64,000 bases of DNA from an uncultured Alphaproteobacteria bacterium. GTDB lineage: Bacteria; Pseudomonadota; Alphaproteobacteria; Thalassobaculales; Thalassobaculaceae. Numbering within the stretch: position 1 is the stretch's first letter; every line of letters begins with the position of its first letter. The translations under genes were made by a program, and so were the position numbers. Shown here piece after piece: positions 9,185 through 18,749 of the stretch. Under the pieces are notes generated by a model that saw nothing but the letters and a program-made list of their open reading frames with translations, searched no databases and was not told the origin of the DNA. The stretch spans positions 1 through 64,000 of the forward strand of contig CALMRI010000024.1 in assembly GCA_937776645.1 (NCBI GenBank), in the 5' to 3' direction.

Positions 9185-9508
9185 TTAAGCTCGATTCAAG
9201 CGCTCCGCAATGGCCTCCAAACGGCTGGAGACCCGATCCATCGCTTCGACCGCCTGTCGAGCGCCATTGCCGGTGGCCTCTTCCTCGTCTCCGCTTACCG
9301 CTTCACGCAATTCGACGAGCTCGTCGGCGACCAGAAGCGAGGCCATCACCAAAAGCCGCGTGTGCCCGACCTGCCCGACCTGTTCGACCAGATCGCCGAC
9401 ATGCGCATCGACCATCCGCGCGAGATCGGTGAGCCTCTGTTCCTGACCGTCTTCGCAGGCGACCCGATAGGACTGACCGTTAATGGTGATTTCAACTTGC
9501 GCCATCAC
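9185..9508 (-). CDS. zapA: Cell division protein ZapA
   Basis: ZapA bundles FtsZ protofilaments at the division ring. The 107-residue protein (106 from the second start at 9505) begins MAQVEITINGQSYRVACEDG, the expected beta strands. It then has the ARMVDAHVGDLVEQVGQVGH region and a C-terminal coiled coil (ELVELREAVSGDEEEATGNG onward). The upstream small coiled-coil gene ends directly at its start, and a 6S RNA candidate follows. Confidence 0.93.
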   Translation of the reverse strand: MMAQVEITINGQSYRVACEDGQEQRLTDLARMVDAHVGDLVEQVGQVGHTRLLVMASLLVADELVELREAVSGDEEEATGNGARQAVEAMDRVSSRLEAIAERLNRA

Positions 9509-9730
9509 TCAGGCATCCAAAACGAATTTAAGGCGGCCGATCGCGGTGTCCAGTTTCGCGCTCACCTCGTCGGTAGTCGCCGCCAGCGCCGCGTAATCCC
9601 GCTTCGACACCTCAAGTTCCGCCACCAACAACTCGGAACTTCCGCCCCGGGCCAATGCGGCGGCAAGCGACGCCTCCAACCCATCGGCGGCTCCGTCCAG
9701 CCGTTTTACAGCCTCATCGAGTTTGCTCAT
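9509..9730 (-). CDS. Small coiled-coil protein upstream of zapA (DUF4164-like)
   Basis: A 73-residue protein beginning MSKLDEAVKRLDGAADGLEA. It is predicted to be almost entirely alpha-helical with heptad-like spacing, and has no signal peptide or membrane segment. Small proteins of this kind sit directly before zapA in many alphaproteobacteria and have been grouped as DUF4164. Its stop abuts the zapA start, so translation is probably coupled. A role near the divisome is only inferred from this. The ATG at 9730 was chosen because upstream sequence in frame is not protein-like. Confidence 0.75.
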   Translation of the reverse strand: MSKLDEAVKRLDGAADGLEASLAAALARGGSSELLVAELEVSKRDYAALAATTDEVSAKLDTAIGRLKFVLDA

Positions 9731-10098
9731 GCGCGGCTTCCCGACAATCAGGAAAAAGATGCCAAGGATAGGCCCCCGGCGATATACCTGGACGATATAC
9801 CGGGGCCGAGGATAGCGACCACGCCGACACCCCGTCAATAAACCACCCGTTCGCCTGGAATCGATTCGCCTGGAGACGCAGGGTCATCTGCCTACAATCA
9901 TCACCCCATGGGTAAAAAAGTGGATGCAGAACAATATCCTGGATTCGACTGTTGACGGCGGTCCGTACCGCAAGGCACTTTCCACGCGGCCAGAGCGGCT
10001 GGCCCTAATAGTAAGGCGTGCTCAGGCGCTTCCAAGAATACCAGCATCCAGTCCGCCGCCCCCGAGCGGACACCCGGGACAGAGCGGCGGAATTGCGC
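9731..10098. other. Divergent intergenic region between the zapA operon and tkt
   Basis: No gene is visible in these 368 nt. The region should hold the promoters of both the zapA operon (minus) and the tkt operon (plus). Visible structures are an inverted repeat CCCCGG...CCGGGG around 9774-9807 whose loop contains a doubled GATATACC, and a directly repeated TTCGCCTGGA near 9850-9875. A TTGACG at about 9953 could be a -35 element for tkt, but I see no convincing -10 at the right distance. Confidence 0.5.
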
Positions 10099-12136
10099 AT
10101 GAATTCGACACCCTCCTCCAGCGGCCAAGGCGCCTCGGCCGCCGTTACCCCGGCTTCCCTCGCCAACGCGATCAGGGCCTTGTCCATGGACGCGGTCGAG
10201 CAGGCCAAATCCGGACATCCGGGCATGCCAATGGGCATGGCGGACGTGGCGACGGTGCTGTTCTCCACAGTTCCTGAATTTCGATCCGTCGGCGATCCGG
10301 ACTGGCCCGACCGCGACCGCTTCGTGCTGTCGGCCGGGCATGGCTCGATGCTGCTTTATTCGCTCTTGCACCTGACCGGCTACGCCGACATGACCGATCG
10401 ACGAGCTGCGCAACTTTCGCCAGCTTGGCGCCAAGCACCGCGGGCCACCCGGAATACGGCGCACGCCGGCGGCATCGAGACCACCACCGGCCCGCTCGGC
10501 CAGGGTATCGCCAACGCCGTCGGCATGGCGCTCGCCGAACGCCAGCTCGCCGAGCGCTTTGGCGCGATTTGGTGAACCACCACACCTATTGCATCGCCGG
10601 CGACGGCTGCCTGATGGAAGGCATCAGCCACGAGGCGGCGTCGCTCGCCGGACATCTCGGCCTCGGCAAGCTGATCGTGCTGTTCGACGACAACGGCATC
10701 TCGATCGACGGCCCGACCAGCCTCACGGTCTCCGACGACCAGCTGGCCCGCTTTGCCGCCTGCGGTTGGCATGGACGTCGGTCGACGGCCACGACCCGGA
10801 CGCCATCGCCGCCGCCCTCACCGAGGCGCGGGCAGAGCGCCAAGCCGTCGCTGATCGCCTGCCAAAACCACAATCGGCCATGGCGCCCCCAACAAGGGCG
10901 GCACCGCCGGGTCCCATGGCGCGCCGCTCGGCGCCGAGGAAATCGCCCTGGCCCGCGAGACCCTCGGCTGGCCGCACGCGCCCTTCGTTATTCCCGAAGA
11001 TATCTTGCAGGCCTGGCGGGCTATCGGGGCGCCGCGCGGCGCCGTTGCGCGCGCGCCTGGGACGGCTCGCCTTACGACCGCCGACGGATCGGTCACGCGA
11101 CGCCTTCTAAGGCGCTTTCAGTGGCGCGATCCCACGGCGGTCGCAGACGCAATCCTACGCGCACAAGCAGGCGCTGATCGCCGAGCCAGCCGACGCAGGC
11201 GACCCGGGTAGCCTCGCAGACAGTCGCTGGAAGCGATCACCGCGGCATTCCCGGAGCTGCTCGGCGGTTCCGCCGATCTAACCGGCTCGAACAACACCAA
11301 GACCAAGGCGTCATGCGGTCATCGACCGGCGCAATTCTCCGGCGGCAATTACCTGCATTACGGGGTGCGCGAGCATGCGATGGCCGGCGCGATGAACGGC
11401 ATGGCCTTGCACGGCGGCGTGATCCCCTACGGCGCCACCTTCCTGGTCTTCACCGATTATTGCCGCCCGTCGATCCGGCTTGCCGCGCTGATGGGCTTGC
11501 GGTCGATCTTCGTGATGACCCACGATTCGATCGGCCTTGGCGAGGATGGCCCGACCCATCAGCCGGTCGAACATCTGGCCAGCGCTGCGGGTGATCCCGA
11601 ACCTCAACGTCTACCGTCCGGCCGACGCGATCGAGACGGCGGAATGCTGGCAAGCGGCGCTGGCCACGCGAGACACCCCGTCGGTCATCGCGCTCACCCG
11701 CCAGGGCGTGCCGCAGCTGCGCGGCGAGACGGCACGGAGAACAACATCGGCCAAGGGCGGTTATGTGCTGCGGCGAAGGCCAGGCGTCCCGCGCGGTGAC
11801 GCTAGTGGCGACCGGTTCCGAAGTTCGCTGGCGCTTGCGGCGCGGGAGCGCTTGAAGCCGACGGCGTGCCGACGGCCGTGGTCTCGATGCCCTGCTGCGA
11901 GCTGTTCGACGATCAGGACAAGACGTACCGCGACACGGCGCTCGGTCCCGGGTCGCGCCAGAGTCGGTAGTCGAAGCCGGCATTCGGCAAGGGTTGGGAC
12001 CGGCTACTGGGCGACAATGGCGGCAATTCGTCGGCATGTCCGCGTTTGGCGCCTCGGCGCCGGCCGGAGCTTTGTACAAGCATTTCGGCATCACCGCCGG
12101 AGGCCGTCGTGGCTCGCCGCGAAGATCCGGCCCTGA
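10099..12136 (+). pseudogene. tkt: Transketolase, full length but with about ten frameshifts
   Basis: Transketolase moves two-carbon units in the pentose phosphate or Calvin pathways using thiamine diphosphate. All landmarks are present in order but in different frames: [14 protein letters not shown] near the start, [37 protein letters not shown] (cofactor motif), [30 protein letters not shown] (catalytic Glu region), [15 protein letters not shown], and the end GMSAFGASAPAGALYKHFGI. Shifts are seen near 10271, 10300, 10395, 10435, 10566, 10775, 10845, 11030, 11210, 11585, 11760 and 11960. The span of 2038 nt equals a normal gene of about 665-680 codons. Conservation within each segment argues for sequencing indels, though true decay cannot be excluded. 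Confidence 0.85.
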
Positions 12137-12181
12137 CAGGTCAAGACTAAGCATGACGTACTCAAGTCGGGAGAGCATCGC

Positions 12182-13196
<1,015 letters not shown>

Positions 13197-13237
13197 TCAT
13201 CCGGACAAGAAGACCGTACTTCCGAGGGAGACGACCC

Positions 13238-14166
13238 ATGAAGATCACCAGAGCGTCAAAAAAATTCTCGGCAATTACGAGAGCGATTCACCGGGCACCA
13301 AGGCCAATCTCGCCCGCATTTTGATGCAGGGCCGGCTCGGCGGCACTGGCAAACTGGTGATCCTGCCGGTTGACCAGGGTTATGAGCATGGCCCGGCCCG
13401 CAGCTTTGCGCCGAACCCGGAGGCCTATGATCCGCACTACCATTTCCAGCTAGCGCTTGATGCCGGGCTGTCAGCCCATGCGGCCCCGCTCGGGATGATC
13501 GAGGCGAGCGCCGATAGCTTCGCCGGACAGATCCCGACGATCCTGAAGGTGAACAGCGCCAACAGTCTCGCCCGCGAGAAGGATGCGCCCAGCCAGGCGA
13601 TCACCGGCTCGGTGCAGGACGCGTTGCGGCTCGGTTGTTCGGCGATTGGTTATACGATCTATCCGGGCTCGGATGCGGCCTTCGACATGATGACCGATTT
13701 CAAGGAACTGTCCGAGGAAGCCAAGGCCTTTGGTCTGGCGGTCGTACTGTGGTCGTATCCACGCGGCGGCGACATTTCCAAGTCCGGCGAAACCGCGATC
13801 GATATCGTCGCCTATGCGGCCCACATGGCGGCGCTGGCCGGCGCCCATATCATCAAAGTGAAGCCGCCGACCGCGCATCTTGAACTCGCCGCCGCCAAGA
13901 AGGCTTACGAGGCCAACGGCATCAAGATCGACACCCTGGCCGACCGGATCAACCACGTGGTGCAGTCCTGCTTCAACGGCCGGCGCATCGTGGTGTTCTC
14001 CGGCGGCGAGGCCAAGGACCTGGACGGCCTGTTCGCCGAGATCAGGCAACTGCGCGACGGCGGGGCCAACGGTTCGATCATCGGCAGGAACACCTTCCAA
14101 CGGGCCAAGCCGGACGCCATGGCGATGCTGGATACGATCATCGATATCTACAAGGGCAAGGCTTGA
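13238..14166 (+). CDS. Class I fructose-bisphosphate aldolase (DhnA/FbaB type), frameshift near start
   Basis: Cleaves fructose 1,6-bisphosphate to the two triose phosphates through a Schiff base. The ATG at 13238, after GGGAG, gives MKIT, and the frame is then lost. One base restores QSVKKILGNYESDSPGTKAN, which runs on into the long intact frame (ILPVDQGYEHGPARSFAPN). The probable Schiff-base lysine lies in AHIIKVKPPTAH near residue 180, and the phosphate-binding loops are VVFSGGEAKD and GSIIGRNTFQ. The TTG at 13321 would be a poor alternative start because it drops conserved residues. The archaeal/DhnA-type family usually has about 300 residues, as here. Confidence 0.88.
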
Positions 14167-14238
14167 CGCTTATGCGGACCAAAATTGACCTTGAACACTG
14201 TTCCATGAAGAGGCCCCAATCATGAAGAAGGCCGGGTC

Positions 14239-14877
14239 ATGACCGCTTCCGAGCAGGGCTGTCAGCTCTATCTGATCACCCCCCCCGCCTTCGAGCCCTC
14301 GGCCCTGGCTGAGCGGTTGAAGGCGGCGCTGGATGCCGGCCCGGTCGCCTGCCTGCAACTCCGCCTGAAGGATGTCGACGACGACACCATCAAACGGGCG
14401 GCCGAGGCGCTGCTTCCGAGTCTGCCACGATCAGGGCGTGCCGGTCCTGATGAATGACCGCCCGGACCTGGCCTTGCTGACCGGCTGCGACGGTGTCCAT
14501 GTTGGCCAGGACGACACGCCCTATGCGAGGCCCGCAAACATCTTGGCCCAGACGCGATGATCGGCGTGACCTGCAAGGCTTCACGCCATCTGGCCATCGA
14601 CGCTGCCGACGCCGGCGCCGATTACGTCGCCTTTGGCGCGTTCTTCCAAACCACCACCAAACAATCAACGGTCAGCGCCACCCCGGAAACCCTTGAATGG
14701 TGGAGCGACCTATCTATCGTGCCCTCGGTCGCCATCGGCGGCATCACTGCGGACAATTGCCGCCCCTTGGTCGAAGCCGGTGTCGATTTCCTGGCGGTGG
14801 TCGGCGGGGTCTGGAATCATCCCGAAGGCGAGGCCGCCGCCGTTCGAGCCTTCGACAAAGCGATGGCCGCTCGCTAA
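14239..14877 (+). pseudogene. thiE: Thiamine-phosphate synthase-like protein with two frameshifts
   Basis: ThiE joins the pyrimidine and thiazole halves of thiamine. The start MTASEQGCQLYLITPPAF is followed by CLQLRLKDVDDDTIKRAAEA in the first frame. A shift near 14418 leads to [20 protein letters not shown] and GVHVGQDD, and another near 14525 to [36 protein letters not shown] and [20 protein letters not shown]. These are the pyrophosphate- and thiazole-phosphate-binding loops of a TIM barrel. The total of 213 codons is normal. Divergent ThiE homologues in this aldolase-efp context are common in Rhodospirillales; true enzyme activity is uncertain. Confidence 0.8.
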
Positions 14878-14984
14878 GCAACTGATTGCCGGGCCGCCGC
14901 ACCCGAACCATGGACACCTCACGCTTGCCCTGCTAAAAGCCCGCGCGAAACATCAGAACATTTGAATCTCGACGGAGCCGCGGG

Positions 14985-15551
14985 ATGAAGATCAACGGCA
15001 ACGCTGTCCGCGTGGGCAATGTGATTGAACATAATGACCGCCTCTGGGTGGCCGTGAAGACCCAGGCGGTCAAGCCCGGCAAGGGTGGCGCCTTCAATCA
15101 GGTCGAGTTGAAGGACATCCGCAGCGGCACGAAACTGAACGAGCGCTTTCGCGCCGATGAGCAGGTCGAGCGAGTGCGCCTCGAGCAACGCAAGGCGCAA
15201 TTCCTGTTCCGCGACGGCGCCATGCTCACCTTCATGGATGGCGAGACCTACGAGCAGACGATGGTCGACGAGACATTGCTCGGCGAGCCCGGCATCTATC
15301 TGCAAGATGGTATGGAAGTCACCATCGAGAGCTATGAGGAAGAGCCCCTGGCGGTCGTGCTTCCGGACACAGTGGTCATGGAGGTCGTCGAGGCCGACGC
15401 GGTGGTCAAGGGCCAGACCGCATCCTCGTCCTACAAGCCGGGAGTGCTCGAGAATGGTGCCAAGATCATGGTGCCACCGCATATCGAAGCGGGCACCAGG
15501 GTCGTGGTAAAACCGGCCGACGGTACCTATGTAGAGCGGGCCAAGGACTGA
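14985..15551 (+). CDS. efp: Translation elongation factor P
   Basis: EF-P enters the ribosomal E site and helps form peptide bonds at proline runs. This 188-residue protein begins [20 protein letters not shown]. The modifiable lysine lies in [17 protein letters not shown] near residue 36. The last domain has the conserved [19 protein letters not shown] end. It is intact, in contrast to the four genes just upstream. The presence of YebC in the same window is noted because both are linked to proline-stalled ribosomes. Confidence 0.97.
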   Translation: MKINGNAVRVGNVIEHNDRLWVAVKTQAVKPGKGGAFNQVELKDIRSGTKLNERFRADEQVERVRLEQRKAQFLFRDGAMLTFMDGETYEQTMVDETLLGEPGIYLQDGMEVTIESYEEEPLAVVLPDTVVMEVVEADAVVKGQTASSSYKPGVLENGAKIMVPPHIEAGTRVVVKPADGTYVERAKD

Positions 15552-15557
15552 TACCGT

Positions 15558-15591
15558 CGCGGCGCCTTTTGCCGCGTTCTTACTTCTTTTC
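15558..15591 (+). terminator. Possible intrinsic terminator after efp
   Basis: A perfect 6-bp GC stem, CGCGGC at 15558-15563 with GCCGCG at 15571-15576, and a 7-nt loop are followed by T-rich sequence (TTCTTACTTCTTTT). This is the form of an intrinsic terminator. It lies between efp and suhB (start 15613), so it may separate the two transcripts or attenuate readthrough. Confidence 0.5.
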
Positions 15592-15612
15592 AAACTCATA
15601 GCAGGAGACGTC

Positions 15613-16434
15613 ATGGCGACGCGCAGCGCGATCATCAACGTCATGGCCAAGGCCTGCTACAAGGCCTCGCGTGGAATGCTGCGCGATTTCGGCGAGGTGG
15701 AACAACTCCAGGTCTCGCGCAAGGGCCCGGCGGATTTCGTCTCCACCGCCGATTTGGCAGCCGAGAAAAAGCTGGTCGAGGAATTAACCCACGCACGACC
15801 GCAATACGGCTTTCTCTTGGAAGAGGGCAAGCCGATAGCGAGCAGCGACCCGAAGGGGCGACGCTGGATCATCGACCCGTTGGACGGCACCAGCAATTTC
15901 CTCCACGGCATCCCACATTGGGCGATCTCGATCGGCCTTGAGGAAGACGGCGAAATAGTCGCCGGCGCTATTTACGACCCGACCCGTGACGAGTTGTTCT
16001 GGGCCGAAAAGGGCATCGGTGCCTATTTGAACGACCGGCGCATCCGGGTGTCCGAGCGCCGCAACCTTTCCGACTGCCTCATCGCCACCGGCGCGCCCTT
16101 CATGAGCAAAGGCGATCACGAGCGCTTCCTCGGTCAGTTGCGCGAGGTCATGGCGGTGACAGCGGGGGTGCGACGCCAAGGCGCGGCGGCGCTCGATCTG
16201 GCCTATGTCGCCGCTGGCCGCTGTGACGGGTTCTGGGAGAACGGCCTGCAGCCATGGGATATCGCCGCAGGCCTTATCCTGATCAAAGAGGCCGGCGGTT
16301 ACGTGACCGACATGACCGGCGGCTCGAAGATGATGGGCAACGGCGATGTTGTCGCCGCCAATGGCCGGACCCACCATCGGTTGCTGCAATTGGTCCGCCC
16401 CCGCAAAGTCGCAAAGCCCCCCGAGCTGGCCTGA
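15613..16434 (+). CDS. suhB: Inositol-1-monophosphatase family protein
   Basis: A 273-residue Mg-dependent phosphatase of the inositol monophosphatase/SuhB family, which hydrolyses inositol phosphates and in E. coli also affects rRNA antitermination. Metal ligands are visible: FLLEEGKPI (Glu), IIDPLDGTSNFLHGIPHW (the two Asp residues) and LQPWDIAAGLILIKEAGG (Asp). The start is ATG after AGGAGA. The gene follows efp and leads into the OmpA/TolQ-like/MotB-like set. Confidence 0.94.
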   Translation: MATRSAIINVMAKACYKASRGMLRDFGEVEQLQVSRKGPADFVSTADLAAEKKLVEELTHARPQYGFLLEEGKPIASSDPKGRRWIIDPLDGTSNFLHGIPHWAISIGLEEDGEIVAGAIYDPTRDELFWAEKGIGAYLNDRRIRVSERRNLSDCLIATGAPFMSKGDHERFLGQLREVMAVTAGVRRQGAAALDLAYVAAGRCDGFWENGLQPWDIAAGLILIKEAGGYVTDMTGGSKMMGNGDVVAANGRTHHRLLQLVRPRKVAKPPELA

Positions 16435-16529
16435 ACCAATCCACGGGCGCTGTTTGCTAGCGGTTGTGGGGTTTGCCGACTTGAGATACTTTCTGGTGAT
16501 TCGGTGTCACCTCCTCAAGGCTCGGCGAA

Positions 16530-17534
16530 ATGCATGCTAACGCAAAGCCAACAAAGGCAATCGGAGCAGTCCTGGCCGGGCTGATAGTGATTGGCGCGGT
16601 AATTGGGACAACATCCCAAACCGCCGCCCAGCAAACCACCATGATCGGCGGTCATGGTGGTCAGAGCGTCGAGGTCGACCTGAGCGTCCTGGATAGCTTG
16701 CCGCCTCGTCCAACTCTTCCGGAACTTCTACGGCCCGCCCCGCGTCCGCATGCAGCCAGGGCCGGCGAACGGTTGCCGCTTCGCGGAGAACGGGCAATGT
16801 CCGGGCGCCTTTCGCTGAAAGCTGGCCAATCGGCAGCCGGCGCCTAAACCGATCGCCAAACCGCTCCGCCCCAAGATCGCGTCACCGAAGCTGCGGCTAG
16901 CCCCCTCTTCTTTGCCCAGAACGGGTCGCTCAAGCTGGCTCGGTCCCTGCCAAACCGCGCATTGCGGCGCCAACGGCCATCATGCCCCAGCCGATCAAGC
17001 CTAGGGCAATGGTCGCCGCCCCCTCGCCGCCGCCCACCCAAACTAGCGACAACCCAGATTCCCAGAGCGTCAATTGCAGCCTCCACGCAAGTACCAAAAG
17101 CCCGAGCGCCAGCGCCGGTCATTGCAGCGGCGCGCCCGGCCCCACCCAAGCCGGTAAAGTCGACCAAGACGCCCGCCACCGCGATGGCCAATGCAGCAGC
17201 GCCAGCCGCCGAGGGTAACCGCGTACGACTGATGTTCGATCAAGGCCAAACGGTGCTTGCCGAACCAATGGCGGCGCGTTTAACCGGCCTGATCAAGAGC
17301 CTGAAGGCCGACGAGGCGCGACGCGTGCAACTCCTAGCCTATGCCGCCGCCCCTGGAGGCGATGCCAGCAATGGGAGCAAGGCACGTCGGCTTTCGTTAT
17401 CCCGCGCCCTGTCGGTACGGGCCTATCTGATGGGGCAGGGCGTACGTAGCACCCGGATGGATGTACGTGCCTTGGGCGACCGCGCCGAGTCCGGCCCGGC
17501 GAACCGTGTTGATGTCGTCATCGTGACCCGATGA
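16530..17534 (+). pseudogene. Secreted protein with Pro/Ala-rich linker and C-terminal OmpA-like domain, frameshifted
   Basis: The start at 16530 gives a clear signal sequence (AIGAVLAGLIVIGAVIGTTS) with cleavage near AAQ. A Pro/Ala/Lys-rich linker follows that is readable only by moving among all three frames between about 16800 and 17100 (PKPIAKPLRPKIASPKLRLA, then KPRIAAPTAIMPQPIKPRAM, then KPVKSTKTPATAMAN). From about 17215 an intact OmpA-like end follows: RVRLMFDQGQTVLAEPMAAR, RRLSLSRALSVRAYLMGQGV and ANRVDVVIVTR. OmpA domains bind peptidoglycan. At least three indels are needed. It precedes the TolQ-like and MotB-like genes and probably works with them. Confidence 0.72.
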
Positions 17535-17588
17535 ATATGAGCCACCGTCCATGACCCTTGCCCCTGACAGAAATGCGAGAGGGCCCCA

Positions 17589-18729
17589 GTGACCAACCCT
17601 GGCCGATTTCTGACCAGAATACTTATATTCCTTGCGATCGCTCGCGGGTGTCGCGGCCTTCTTATTAGCGCCGCTTCAGGATGCCTTCCTGGCCAATGCC
17701 ACGTTGAACGGCATGATTGTCGCAGCCCTACTCGTCGGCATCGTTTTCATTATTCGGCAGGTGCTATCGCTCGGCCCGGAGGTTGCGTGGATCGAAACCT
17801 ACCGCACTAATCAGCCGGGCATGTCAGTGCAGAAGACGCCGGCCCTACTCGGCCCGATCGCCACGATGCTTGGCGACCGCCGCGACGACCGGATGAGCTT
17901 GTCGACGATGTCGCTGCGCTCACTTCTCGACAGTCTCGATTCGCGGCTGGCGGAATCCCGTGATATTTCGCGTTACCTGATTGGTCTGCTGATCTTCCTT
18001 GGGTTGCTCGGGACGTTCTGGGGCCTATTGGGCACCGTTGGCGCCGTTGGCGACGTAATCGGCGGGTTGACCATCGAAAGCGGCAATCTGGGGGATGTAT
18101 TCTCCAATCTTAAATCCGGCCTTGAATCGCCGCTCGCCGGAATGGCCACGGCGTTCAGTTCCTCACTGTTTGGGCTGGCCGGGTCATTGGTGTTGGGATT
18201 TCTCGACCTCCAGCTCGGTCAAGCACAGAACCGTTTCTATAATGATCTGGAGGAATGGCTTTCCAGCCTCACCCGGCTCAGCAGCGGCGGGGCGGTGGCG
18301 ATCGGCGAGGGCGAATCCTCGGCCAGCGCCTATCAGGCGGCGTTGTTCGAACAGACCGCCGAAAGCCTTGATCGGCTGCAACGGGTGATCACCCGCAGCG
18401 AGGATGAGCGACGTCAGACCAATACCAATTTGATGGGGCTGAACGAGAAACTCTCCACCCTGGTCGAACAGATGCGAGTCGAGCAGGACCTGATGCTCCG
18501 AATTGGCGAAGCGCAGTTGGAAATGAAACCGGTCCTGACGCGCCTCGCCGACAATCACGCCGCAGGCCGCGACGCAATCTCCCAATCGCACTTGCGCAAT
18601 ATCGAGGCGTATATGGCGCGTTTTCTCGAGGACAGCGAGAAAGGCCGCGGACAGGCCGTTGAGGAAGTCCGTCAGGAAATCAGGCTACTTGCGCGCACGA
18701 TCGCCGCGCTTGCAGATGACGGTCGCTGA
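17589..18729 (+). CDS. TolQ/MotA-like proton-channel subunit with cytoplasmic tail
   Basis: A membrane protein of the MotA/TolQ/ExbB class. The GTG at 17589 gives MTNPGRFLTRILIFLAI; a shift near 17645 (one extra base) joins it to AGVAAFLLAPLQDAFLANAT. Two N-terminal helices (the second is NGMIVAALLVGIVFIIRQVL) are followed by the core pair (YLIGLLIFLGLLGTFWGLLG and FSSSLFGLAGSLVLGFLDLQ) with the family-like GLESPLAGMATAFSS between them. The last 140 residues are charged and probably coiled coil. A TTG at 17632 would give a shorter 365-residue form. It ends 21 nt before the MotB-like gene, so the two probably form one stator-like complex. Confidence 0.85.
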
Positions 18730-18749
18730 ACCGGCAAGGATGAACGACC

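Noticed and set aside
10018-10098. Upstream extension of the tkt frame to 10018
   Set aside because: The extra residues are not protein-like and the family start matches the ATG at 10099.
14167-14238. TPP riboswitch upstream of the thiE-like gene
   Set aside because: The 72-nt gap is too short and lacks the CUGAGA-type thi-box core.
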